64,000 nucleotides of DNA, taken from NCBI RefSeq assembly GCF_002005305.1, contig NZ_CP014782.1, positions 5,270,001 through 5,334,000 of the forward strand, read 5' to 3'. The DNA is from Shewanella psychrophila (GTDB taxonomy: Bacteria; Pseudomonadota; Gammaproteobacteria; Enterobacterales; Shewanellaceae). This document shows, piece after piece, positions 50,488 to 58,679 of this stretch (position 1 is the stretch's first letter; every line of letters starts with the position of its first letter). The position numbers and the translations under genes were made by a program. A model generated the notes under the pieces. It was not told the origin of the DNA. It saw only the letters and a program-made list of their open reading frames with translations, and made no database searches.

Positions 50488-50805
50488 GATCATAATTGAT
50501 ATCCCCAAAATTAGCGGGATGTTATCCTGCTGCTTCAATGTAGGTCACACACTCAACATTGAGTAAGATGCTTCGATTGATTTCCTTATCCCTTTAGAAG
50601 CGTCAACTACCTTGAAAAACACCGTTAATTTCACTCATTCTTATGCAGAAATCCTATGACAAAATTAAAAACATTACTTGTTTTTAAGGAAAATATAAGC
50701 TCAGTAATAACACTTTTTTACCGGATAGGGCTTTTCCCTTGGGGAAACCCCTTCCATTGAAACCCTTTACAATTCCCCTTTTGCTACAACACTCAACAAC
50801 TCAAT

Positions 50806-50827
50806 AAAAAAGTCCCATTAAGAGACC
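50806..50827 (-). terminator. Intrinsic terminator of the 50.8-52.3 kb operon
   Basis: On the minus strand GTCTC TTAAT GGGAC followed by six U. It lies just after the stop of the last gene at 50836. Confidence 0.65.
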
Positions 50828-50835
50828 TTTCCAAA

Positions 50836-51045
50836 TTAAGTGAAAAATTGGATTTCCTTGTAAGATATGTCTACATCACACTCATTTTGAATGGCGGTAA
50901 CGATTGCCTCAATGTCGTCCGTAGTGATTAACGACGACCAGCTACAATCTTGTTGTGACTCTGTTTGTAGTAATTCTTCAAAAGTGTCAGCGTTACCGTT
51001 GTGTGAGGCCACTTTTGCAGGATTCCACAATAAATATCTCTTCAT
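50836..51045 (-). CDS. Hypothetical protein, 69 aa
   Basis: Small acidic soluble protein (MKRYLLWNPAKVASHNGNADTFEELL...TDDIEAIVTAIQNECDVDISYKEIQFF). Last gene of a minus-strand operon, 15 bases after the preceding stop and followed by a terminator. No known domain. Co-conserved plasmid gene sets of this style usually include such proteins, but I cannot name it. Confidence 0.55.
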   Translation of the reverse strand: MKRYLLWNPAKVASHNGNADTFEELLQTESQQDCSWSSLITTDDIEAIVTAIQNECDVDISYKEIQFFT

Positions 51046-51060
51046 GGTGTCACCAATACG

Positions 51061-51387
51061 TTAAAAGTGTGTGTAAAGCCCTGTGAGGCGCTCAAATGAT
51101 GCTGTTAAGCCATCACAATAGATGTCTGATTCAAAACCAATAACTTTGACTGTTCCAAATCTGGCATTAACCTTTAGCGCTTCCACCGTGTAAGTATCAT
51201 TAAGATCGAGTAATACTCGTATTTTGTTGATCCCCTCCTTCGCTAATCTAGCGGGTAACGCAAACATTAAGCCGTTCTCTATTGCGACAAACTGCTTTGA
51301 TCCCGTAAAAATAATAAAACATTGACCCCCTAGCTGCTGCAAAATGGTCTCCGCTCTTAATTGTCGTTCAGTTATTGCTGTCATCAT
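51061..51387 (-). CDS. Hypothetical protein, 108 aa, behind an attenuator-like leader
   Basis: Soluble protein with FIIFTGSKQFVAIENGLMFALPARLAKEGINKIRVLLDLNDTYTVEALK, a mostly beta-rich pattern. No family recognised. Its start is preceded by AAGGAAT and, 20 bases further up, by the pseudoknot/terminator-like RNA structure at 51408-51443. It therefore appears to be individually regulated within the operon. Confidence 0.6.
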   Translation of the reverse strand: MMTAITERQLRAETILQQLGGQCFIIFTGSKQFVAIENGLMFALPARLAKEGINKIRVLLDLNDTYTVEALKVNARFGTVKVIGFESDIYCDGLTASFERLTGLYTHF

Positions 51388-51407
51388 GTAATTCCTTAAA
51401 TTAAAAA

Positions 51408-51443
51408 GGAAATAACACCCCTTGGGGAGTTATTCCCCAAGGG
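51408..51443 (-). promoter_or_regulatory. Leader RNA element 2: overlapping hairpins/pseudoknot with U-run
   Basis: Read on the minus strand: CCCTT GGGGAATAAC TCCCC AAGGGG T GTTATTTCC TTTTT. CCCTT can pair with AAGGG while GGAATAAC pairs with GTTATTTCC, giving an H-type pseudoknot, or the extended CCCTTGGGG/CCCCAAGGG hairpin excludes the second stem, which ends in a U-run like a terminator. The same plan with different bases is seen at 52293-52327. Confidence 0.6.
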
Positions 51444-51457
51444 TAGATGCTTACTTG

Positions 51458-51802
51458 TTACCGTTGAAACGGCAATAAATAAGTGTCGTGTCTATGCGCT
51501 TGGCACCGAACCATAAAAGCTTCTTGTGTTAGTGCATATGTTTCTGGTTTATCCGTCAGCTCAACCTCTATACTCACGTAAGGATGATCGAGTTCGTTGT
51601 CAAATGACTCGCCGGTTAACGGGTTAAAACTATAGCAATCTGGCAATCCTAACAACTCAGGAATGGCCCATTCATCAAGGTTATGCTGTTCAATTAATGC
51701 CTTAATCTCATTAATCAAGTTGCTTCCTTTAATGACTACATCGTTACAGGTTTTGTAGTTGCCACCGCAGCGATACATCAAGCTAATTCGAATGTTTTTC
51801 AT
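51458..51802 (-). CDS. Hypothetical protein, 114 aa
   Basis: Soluble protein (MKNIRISLMYRCGGNYKTCNDVVIKGSNLINEIKALIEQHNLDEWAIPELLGLPDCYSF) whose start overlaps the stop of the preceding gene by 4 bases (ATGA), showing coupling. The pattern of two cysteines near the start and a conserved-looking PELLGLP loop is not one I can assign. Member of the four-gene plasmid operon. Confidence 0.6.
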   Translation of the reverse strand: MKNIRISLMYRCGGNYKTCNDVVIKGSNLINEIKALIEQHNLDEWAIPELLGLPDCYSFNPLTGESFDNELDHPYVSIEVELTDKPETYALTQEAFMVRCQAHRHDTYLLPFQR

Positions 51803-52272
51803 TGAATTTGCACTCTTGAAGGTTTGTATACAAAATTATCTTGTGCATCACCATCAAACTCAATGCACTGAGCACCTTGTTTGATCGCTTCTGCGATAAC
51901 CTCTTTGACAGCCTTTGAAAGTCGAAGATAAAAATCCTGACTCTCTTTGGCATTTTCAAGCGTCTCCCACAGTTTTAGAAAATACCCAGCACCTCGTTTT
52001 GCAATACGACTGTGTGTATTGTTAAGTTCCTCTGTAAATGTCATCTCATCATAACGGTTTAAATGCGTTGTACTCACCACTACGGTTAAGTAGCGCTCAG
52101 TAAAAGGCTGATTAGAATAATACTGCGGCAATAACCGTGTTAAGGCGGCTAAAGCGGTTGCTGAATCAACTCTTTCTTCATTATCAAAATGAATCGTTGA
52201 CTCCGTAGTCACGTTATCTTCAAGCCACAAGATTAATTGCTCTACGACATCAATATTACGTTGTACAGTCAT
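51799..52272 (-). CDS. Hypothetical protein, 157 aa
   Basis: I chose the ATG at 52272 (MTVQRNIDVVEQLILWLEDN), which has AGAGAGAC upstream; a longer frame reaches back into the leader RNA. The product is helical and acidic (SATALAALTRLLPQYY, FLKLWETLENAKESQDFYLRLSKAVKEVIAEAIKQG). No known motif. First gene of the operon, controlled by leader element 1. Confidence 0.6.
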   Translation of the reverse strand: MTVQRNIDVVEQLILWLEDNVTTESTIHFDNEERVDSATALAALTRLLPQYYSNQPFTERYLTVVVSTTHLNRYDEMTFTEELNNTHSRIAKRGAGYFLKLWETLENAKESQDFYLRLSKAVKEVIAEAIKQGAQCIEFDGDAQDNFVYKPSRVQIQ

Positions 52273-52292
52273 GTTGTCTCTCTTATAAAAAA

Positions 52293-52327
52293 GGGACAAC
52301 GACCCAATGGGAGGTTGTCCCATTGGG
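52293..52327 (-). promoter_or_regulatory. Leader RNA element 1: overlapping hairpins/pseudoknot with U-run
   Basis: Read on the minus strand: CCCAAT GGGACAAC CTCCC ATTGGG TC GTTGTCCC TTTTT. CCCAAT/ATTGGG and GGGACAAC/GTTGTCCC interlock as an H-type pseudoknot; the second stem with the U-run is also a perfect intrinsic terminator, while CCCAATGGGA/TCCCATTGGG would prevent it. The ATG follows 20 bases after the U-run. Confidence 0.65.
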
Positions 52328-52341
52328 GTTAAGTTTATTGA

Positions 52342-52455
52342 TTAGGCGTTCAGTAACTTCTTCGCTAACGCGACCTCGATGCTGTCACCATCTGAGTTAA
52401 GGGCGTCCAAGCCGTTATCAGGCATATCACCAGAGGTTGATTGCGTCACCGCTAT
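52342..52455 (-). pseudogene. C-terminal remnant of a plasmid gene
   Basis: An open minus-strand frame without a start ends MPDNGLDALNSDGDSIEVALAKKLLNA and stops at 52342, just before leader element 1. The acidic, regular end looks coding. The upstream part was probably lost at a junction near 52455. Confidence 0.35.
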
Positions 52456-52587
52456 CTTATGACAACTAAAAAAGGAGTCAAGATAATACTAATTACCAGA
52501 AAAAGTATAAAAAACCCTGCTGACTTTAGTTCTAAAAAGGTAAAAAGAATAAATGACTACACTTTTATTGATATGGAATAGTAATAC

Positions 52588-53406
52588 ATGAGCATGTTAT
52601 TAGTAAAACCTAACCATAAGCATGACCCGCTTCATATAGCAATTAGTCATGAAAATGATATCTATGCAATGCCCGACCTTACGGATGTTATCGATTACAC
52701 TCCTACACATAAGCTTGAGATTAATGAATGGTTCAAAATCAATTGTTTTTTAGATAAAGGGTTCCATAATGATTTTATCTGTGAAGAACGCATAAATCCT
52801 GCGGATTATCTTAGGTTAGATGCAAATAAATTTGCTAAATCTAAATATATCTGTGTTGAAGAAAAAGGATTTAAATTCTTTCAAAAGTTAGTAACTTCTA
52901 ATTTTATTTGTAAAAAAATGTTCGATTTCAACAACGCATCATTTGTGGAGAATGGAAACTATATAGCTATAAATAAACTTCCCGATGCAGCGTATGACAT
53001 TGATAATGATACTCTTTACTTCAAAGACTTATCTAGAATTAATTCTCTGTTTGATAATATAGATTCATTATATCGAGATGCGACCACTGAAGAAGTAGAT
53101 ACTTTTTTAAACAGTGATCTTATATGCCCTAATGCTGCTAAAGATTTTAACGTTGGAATTCCTAATCGAAAGAAAATTGCATTAGCACTAGAGAAGTTAG
53201 AACGTTTCACTGTGGAAGATAAAAAAGTAATTAACCGTTATATAAAACAATACTATCCTCAGATACCTCATGAAAACAATAAGTTCGTTATATCTACAGA
53301 TGTTCATTTGAAATATTTTATCTATGGTGTGGAAGAGAGGTTTTACACTACTTTTATTGGGCAGGAGCAGATGGTCGCTAGTTCAGTTATAAGCCTTAGG
53401 CAATAA
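52588..53406 (+). CDS. Hypothetical protein, 272 aa
   Basis: Soluble, AT-rich gene. The product has repeated short segments with Asp/Asn and aromatic residues (LEINEWFKINCFLDKGFHNDFICEERINPADYLRLD, DALYDIDNDTLYFKDLSRINSLFDNI) and a C-terminal KYFIYGVEERFYTTFIGQEQMVAS. No family recognised. Single gene; the following 53407-54212 (about 800 bases) contains only the ISAs1-type repeat relative at 53574-53650 and no gene I can support. Confidence 0.6.
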   Translation: MSMLLVKPNHKHDPLHIAISHENDIYAMPDLTDVIDYTPTHKLEINEWFKINCFLDKGFHNDFICEERINPADYLRLDANKFAKSKYICVEEKGFKFFQKLVTSNFICKKMFDFNNASFVENGNYIAINKLPDAAYDIDNDTLYFKDLSRINSLFDNIDSLYRDATTEEVDTFLNSDLICPNAAKDFNVGIPNRKKIALALEKLERFTVEDKKVINRYIKQYYPQIPHENNKFVISTDVHLKYFIYGVEERFYTTFIGQEQMVASSVISLRQ

Positions 53407-54212
53407 TCGTGACACTATAAATTTACTCTCGGTAAAATTCGTCATGGTTAGGAGTTGGGTTTCATATTATCTTGGTACGGACAAAAAGGTGCTTAGTTCA
53501 TTTGATAGGATGAGGTCATGAACAAAATCACGTCACATTTTAATGGGTAAAAGGCCGTTTGCAGTCTATAAATGGGTGTTTTTGGTTGTATTTTAATCTG
53601 ATTCATGTGAATGTGTGATCTGTATTTGTTCGTGCTCTTACTCTTGCCCGACACTCCTTTATACCAAAGTAGCTACACTCTTAATTATTATTGAATATCC
53701 ATATTTACTATTTATTCCTATAAAAGAAAAATAAGAGCCCTAGGGGAAGTATGGCAATTAGATATGTGTTAACGCCACCAATACTAGAAATGTAGGAGCG
53801 TCAGCGAGTAAATTCCCCGCGTGCTTGGCCCCTGACCTTGTTAGTCACTCTTATCGCAATAACCTTAATTACTATAGCTCTACAATGACCATTTCGGTTT
53901 GAGTCAAAAAAATGATAATCGAGAATTTTGACCTTTTACATAACTAGAAGCAAAAATAGCCAGTGGCAAGCATTCAATTATATCTATATAAGCATCCAGT
54001 CATGCGAATGATGAGCAAAATCTCAGAATTGATTAGAAAATGTTGGACTATGCAAGCTAAATAGAGATGGCTATACTTCTCCTGCTAGCACGCTTTGGGG
54101 CTGAAACGAGTTTGTACCTCTCCACTGACTAGCACCTAAACCGGTCAAAGTCGTCATTGTTCAGATTTTATTGTCTGCCGATAGGAATGGTTTAGGACTG
54201 ATCATAATCGAT

Positions 54213-54554
54213 TTAATGTAGTAAGAGCTCAACAGTAGGTTTGACTATATAATACTTTTTTTTATCCACACCATCTGTCGTTGGAGTTATATTTACATCC
54301 CTTTTTCTCAGAAATTTTGATAATTTCAAATATGTCTCTGCATCCAGGAATAACCCCTCATTGCCCGCAAAGATCATTTCGATAAAATCAAACCCAAGAC
54401 CATGAAGCCCAACCTCGTGTTCTTTAACCGATAAGGCAGCAATAAATTGAAATAATTTATCCTGGTCAGAGAAAAAAATCAGGTGACCTTGCCTCATAGC
54501 CATAACTCTACCATCTATCTTAGCTGCATAGCCCACGATACTTTCATCACTCAA
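54213..54554 (-). CDS. Hypothetical protein downstream of the LysM toxin operon, 113 aa
   Basis: TTG start with AGAGG ten bases upstream. Soluble: IVGYAAKIDGRVMAMRQGHLIFFSDQDKLFQFIAALSVKEHEVGLHGLGFDFIEMIFAGNEG. It lies 44 bases downstream of the membrane protein gene and may be the third member of the toxin unit, for instance a second immunity or accessory protein. No family recognised. Confidence 0.5.
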   Translation of the reverse strand: MSDESIVGYAAKIDGRVMAMRQGHLIFFSDQDKLFQFIAALSVKEHEVGLHGLGFDFIEMIFAGNEGLFLDAETYLKLSKFLRKRDVNITPTTDGVDKKKYYIVKPTVELLLH

Positions 54555-54598
54555 AATAAAACCTCTTGTTTACTAATGCTGGCATCTATATTTAGGTG

Positions 54599-55012
54599 TT
54601 ACCTATTATAAATGGAGAGGGGAATAAATATAACGGCCCCAGCTCCTGCTAAATTCCCACCAAAAGCAGATATTAAACCTAGATAAAAATATCGACCGAA
54701 AACTTGTTTCGTGGCCTGATGCCATACCTTAAACTCTGCTTGCTTGACATGGTGTCCATAGCGTAAAAATAGGTATGGAAGCCATAAATATAATCCATAA
54801 GCAGCAAATACCCAGGACATATTTGCATCAATAGCAAAGCGGATCTTATCTTTAAGTCGATCTGGCACTGAATCAATAATCGTCTCTGTTATGGAGCTTC
54901 TTTTTTTTCTTAATTTTATCGATAAATAAATATTCGGTATAAACATAATGATGCCGCCGAGCACCGACAGTACAGCCGTATATTTCATTATTTCGTGTAT
55001 TATTGTTTCCAT
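54599..55012 (-). CDS. Membrane protein, probable immunity to the LysM toxin, 137 aa
   Basis: Three membrane helices (YTAVLSVLGGIIMFIPNIYLSI, MSWVFAAYGLYLWLPYLFL, YFYLGLISAFGGNLAGAGAVIFIPL). Its ATG overlaps the stop of the large LysM gene in TAATG, so the two are translated together. Membrane immunity proteins coupled to pore-forming effectors have this layout. The role is inferred from position and topology. Confidence 0.6.
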   Translation of the reverse strand: METIIHEIMKYTAVLSVLGGIIMFIPNIYLSIKLRKKRSSITETIIDSVPDRLKDKIRFAIDANMSWVFAAYGLYLWLPYLFLRYGHHVKQAEFKVWHQATKQVFGRYFYLGLISAFGGNLAGAGAVIFIPLSIYNR

Positions 55013-57546
55013 TAGTCAAATATAACCTCTTCAATAAATGAGCCGACGTCATTTGATAGAACACCGCCATTCATCCCCCAAAGTAACGCTCCACCACCAA
55101 CGAGAATTATAGATAAGCCCCCAGTAACTGGAGCGAAAGCTAAACCAACGCCTAAATAATACCCAATAACGCCATTGAAAACTCCAGAGGAAATATTCCT
55201 GACAGTCGATCTCCCACAAGCCTCGCTCATCAGCCCGTTTATGTCACAGGTTTGATAGATATCTGCTGCATTGCCGTATAAACCCAAGCCAGTCATAATC
55301 CAGCCACCGGCTTTGATCTGCTTACTGAACGACATGGCTTGCTTGTAAAGCCGCGTCATATCGATACCGCCTACTGCCTTGGCAAAGTCTTTTGAGCGAT
55401 AGATTTGTCTTTTATTGATGTTTAACAAGTGACCAATATTATTCGCTTGCAGACCTTTGATGTATCCGGGCTTACCCATCTGTCCCAATAATGATTTCAT
55501 CTCAGTGCGAAATGCGCGCTCTCGTGTTCGCCAGGCTTTGTAATCAGAGTTGGAGTAGAGGGCTTGTCCCTTTAAGCCTTCCGTTTTAGAAGAGATGTAA
55601 TTGGAGTAATCTGCAAACGCTTTCATTTTCTGGCTGATATGGCCACCTTGAGTGCCTGCACCGGCTATCACGGCTCCCATACTGGCTATCATGGTGTTGA
55701 GGCTTATATTTTTTGTCTCACCAGTGTCTGGATTGACTTCCTGACTGTCCATGCCGCCTTCAGCAGCAGTCGCCAATACTTCGGTGACAACATCATGGTT
55801 ATCAGCAAACCATTGTCGCTCATCGGTGCTCAGCGTGAGATATTGAGTCATTAACGCTTCTGCTTGCGCGATAGCGTTGTCTTCTTCCTCATGCTTTGTT
55901 TTCCACGGCGATACCACTAATGGCATCCCTTCATGAATTTGACTGAAGCTCTTCTTCAGTTGAGGGTTGCTATTCATTACATGGTCAATAATCGTTTTAT
56001 CACGGCTGCCATAAACTTCATCAGCAAACTCGTATAAGTCCATTTTCTTATCTGAGAAAAACAGGTATACATCATCGATATCTAACCCAGATTCTACCTG
56101 GCCTAAGTTAAGTACCGCCACATCTTTGAGTACCGATTGCTTAGTGATACCTATAACGCCTGGTGCCAGCTCTGGTGTTGAAGATTGGTAGTAGATATTG
56201 TCTGCTCGGCTTACCGCTTGCGGGGCTTGGGGTGGCTGAGTATCGACTTTCGGCTTATCTTGAGTCGCTTCTGATTTGGCAATGATTAAGATATCGCCGG
56301 CTTTAAGTTTCATCGGGTCTTGCTGGAAAGTGGGGTTGAGTGCCAGTAATTCATTGGGCGTCAGTCCGTATTGTTTAGCAATATCAGGCCAGCTTTCACG
56401 ACCGGGACCATCATGACTGGGGAGTACCGCATGGTTTTGTGGCTTAGCCGGTTGTTTGTCTTGTTGGTTTGTTTGTTCTTCTGCTCTTTCCAGCACCGCA
56501 TCTTGGCTCGCAGCTAATATAGCTTGCAGGTCAACCGTGAAGGCATGGGTGTTTAGCCAAGTGGCATCGATGCCCTGAAACTCTTCCGTGGTTAACTTTT
56601 GCTTGCTGTAGACAATATGCTGAGGGGCGGCCAGTTGGCCATTGATTTTCCAGGGCAGAAAGATGCATCCTCTTAATGCCGGTATGTTGACCTCATCGGA
56701 TAACGCATTCGCTGTCGAGTGAGTGATATTGAAATATCCCTTGGCGTCCTCGACTATCGCGTACTCATGTACCAGTTGACCTTGCTTGAAATGATAGAAG
56801 ACCCCTTGAGTCGGGTAGCCTAATCTTTCGCCTACCTGAACCGTAAGTTGCACCGGTACAAAGGACTCATAGACCTGTTGAGAACCTAAGGGGACCATCT
56901 TTACCGGTTTAACGGATAACTGACTGCTCTTGCCTGTGGCCAGCATATGCCAAAGCTGTTTTGGCTCTTCAAACTTACCTAGCGTGGTGAGCAGGGTATG
57001 CTTGCCTAACGGCTTGACCGTAGATAATGTCAGGTCAGATTCATTCTTGGTTTTAGCCAGCATGAAATAGCCATAGTTCAAAGTCTCTAAGCAAGGAGGC
57101 GAACAGGCAACCTCGACATTGTACTGGCAGGAGATAGGAACAACCTGTTCCTTTACCTTAGACGTATCTGGCGTGTAATTTAAAGGCGGAGAGGGGTGCA
57201 GTGATTCATAGGGCGCACGCTCAAAGGTTGTGCTGCTTCCTGCAGTGCTAAACCGTTGGGTGATGGCGGTCACTGCACAACTTGGAAAAGCAGAGCTTGC
57301 ACTCACAGACTTTATCCACTCGCCTTGAGAGAAGGTAAACAAGGGACTTCTGGGGCTGTCACTCAACACCACCGACTCGCCGGACTCAAGCTGGCTTTCA
57401 ATTTTGTTTAAAGAGCTACCGGTAGGCAACATCTCTTTCCAATCATTATCGCTTATCCAGGAAGTATCTGATTCGATACAACTGGCATCAGCGAGCATTA
57501 AGGTGTCGACGTTGACTATTTTAGTTGAGCGCATGTATTCATCCAT
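55012..57546 (-). CDS. LysM-containing toxin with C-terminal membrane-active domain, 844 aa
   Basis: No signal peptide. A Cys-rich N-terminal half (QYNVEVACSPPCLET) is followed by a LysM domain at residues 384-424 (WPDIAKQYGLTPNELLALNPTFQ..LKAGDILIIA), a second LysM-like stretch near 495-545 and a helical region. The last 60 residues form two hydrophobic glycine-rich segments (FNGVIGYYLGVGLAFAPVTGGLSIILVGGGALLWG), like a colicin or VasX-type pore hairpin. Large leaderless LysM proteins with a membrane immunity partner are often type VI secretion effectors; no secretion genes are in the window. Confidence 0.65.
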   Translation of the reverse strand: MDEYMRSTKIVNVDTLMLADASCIESDTSWISDNDWKEMLPTGSSLNKIESQLESGESVVLSDSPRSPLFTFSQGEWIKSVSASSAFPSCAVTAITQRFSTAGSSTTFERAPYESLHPSPPLNYTPDTSKVKEQVVPISCQYNVEVACSPPCLETLNYGYFMLAKTKNESDLTLSTVKPLGKHTLLTTLGKFEEPKQLWHMLATGKSSQLSVKPVKMVPLGSQQVYESFVPVQLTVQVGERLGYPTQGVFYHFKQGQLVHEYAIVEDAKGYFNITHSTANALSDEVNIPALRGCIFLPWKINGQLAAPQHIVYSKQKLTTEEFQGIDATWLNTHAFTVDLQAILAASQDAVLERAEEQTNQQDKQPAKPQNHAVLPSHDGPGRESWPDIAKQYGLTPNELLALNPTFQQDPMKLKAGDILIIAKSEATQDKPKVDTQPPQAPQAVSRADNIYYQSSTPELAPGVIGITKQSVLKDVAVLNLGQVESGLDIDDVYLFFSDKKMDLYEFADEVYGSRDKTIIDHVMNSNPQLKKSFSQIHEGMPLVVSPWKTKHEEEDNAIAQAEALMTQYLTLSTDERQWFADNHDVVTEVLATAAEGGMDSQEVNPDTGETKNISLNTMIASMGAVIAGAGTQGGHISQKMKAFADYSNYISSKTEGLKGQALYSNSDYKAWRTRERAFRTEMKSLLGQMGKPGYIKGLQANNIGHLLNINKRQIYRSKDFAKAVGGIDMTRLYKQAMSFSKQIKAGGWIMTGLGLYGNAADIYQTCDINGLMSEACGRSTVRNISSGVFNGVIGYYLGVGLAFAPVTGGLSIILVGGGALLWGMNGGVLSNDVGSFIEEVIFD

Positions 57547-57843
57547 TGAATGCGGGAAAGATTACCCCAAAAGTGATCCATTACTGTTTTGCTGGTTGAG
57601 CTGTAATTTTTGAGAGCCAATAATATCATCAATAGCGGGAGTGTTGAACAGGATTTTTTTGCAATTTTGTATACACAACCTTGAAATTAAACATATTTTC
57701 AACAATTTTAAGGGGAGTAAATATGTCCTAAGAGGGCTGATGAAAGTATCAGTGTTTCATAGAGCAAGTTATTGAACAAAAGTTATATCTGTTGGTATTA
57801 AGGAAGGTATAGCGATGGTGGTTATTCGTACCTCGTCAATTTC

Positions 57844-58233
57844 CTAATACTCAGAACCTTCACGCCAATCTTTAAACTCACCAATTGCATCGGAAGTGCT
57901 TTTAAAGGCTATTTGATGCGTTGTTCCCTTACCATAGATGCCGCAATCCTGGCATTCACATAGATAAAATTTATCACTGATTTTATATGTATTTAATTCA
58001 TTTAATCCGCATTGCGGACAGCCCTCAGTAACTAAAAGCGATCGTGCTTTAGTGTCGCTCTTAGCTTTGGTTATCATTGCATTTAATTCAGCATTGGCGG
58101 CTTTATTGGCGTCGGCTTGCTTATGTTCTTGAGCGCTAATTCGTGCGGCTAGCCTAGGATTGAAGGTTCCGTCGATATAGTTAGAAGGATTCTCCTCCGG
58201 AAAGTCCTCAAAATATTCTGACCACTCACCCAT
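57844..58233 (-). CDS. Zinc-ribbon plasmid protein, 129 aa
   Basis: The start MGEWSEYFEDFPEENPSNY is a distinctive motif of small plasmid and island proteins. A helix (AARISAQEHKQADANKAANAELNAMITKAK) precedes a zinc ribbon CPQCGL..CECQDCGIYG. Probably a nucleic-acid binding accessory protein. The 57547-57843 gap contains a strong ribosome site followed by ATG TCC TAA (57722-57730), the start of a destroyed gene. Confidence 0.65.
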   Translation of the reverse strand: MGEWSEYFEDFPEENPSNYIDGTFNPRLAARISAQEHKQADANKAANAELNAMITKAKSDTKARSLLVTEGCPQCGLNELNTYKISDKFYLCECQDCGIYGKGTTHQIAFKSTSDAIGEFKDWREGSEY

Positions 58234-58637
58234 ATTTTATTCTCCTACTTAACCTGTAAGGCTCCGGTCTGTTTTTCAATGACAGATGGAAACCGATAGT
58301 GCATGTCTGGTAACTCGGTATGTTATTAAGTTGGCATCGATGAAATAGTCGCTTTAGAGGAATGCCCTACATCCACTACAACTAACGCCATGTGCTAAGT
58401 AAAGAAGCCCTCTTAAGGCTTGAGTTTAAGAGGACTTACGCGACTGTGTTTGTATACCAAAGTGCGTTTACGGCCGTGGCCGCTCTGATAGATTACCATA
58501 ACTGCTTTTAAAACATTAACTTGTTTCACAGGGTGTCAGCCTTGAACTGTTGTAGCACTTTCGTCATCAGTTCTTCGTTTCCACTGACGGAGCATTTTTT
58601 CGTAACACTTATCAACCCCCGTCATAATAGTGCCAAT

Positions 58638-58666
58638 GATATTCACGAACGTCTAAAGGGGTTATG
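58638..58666 (+). repeat. Copy of the 3' end of the PapB-like remnant
   Basis: GATATTCACGAACGTCTAAA, then GGGGTTATGAGTACGTC, parallels 44395-44430. Only the last ten codons of the regulator frame remain. The rest of 58234-58679 shows no gene. Confidence 0.5.
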
Positions 58667-58679
58667 AGTACGTCAAAAT

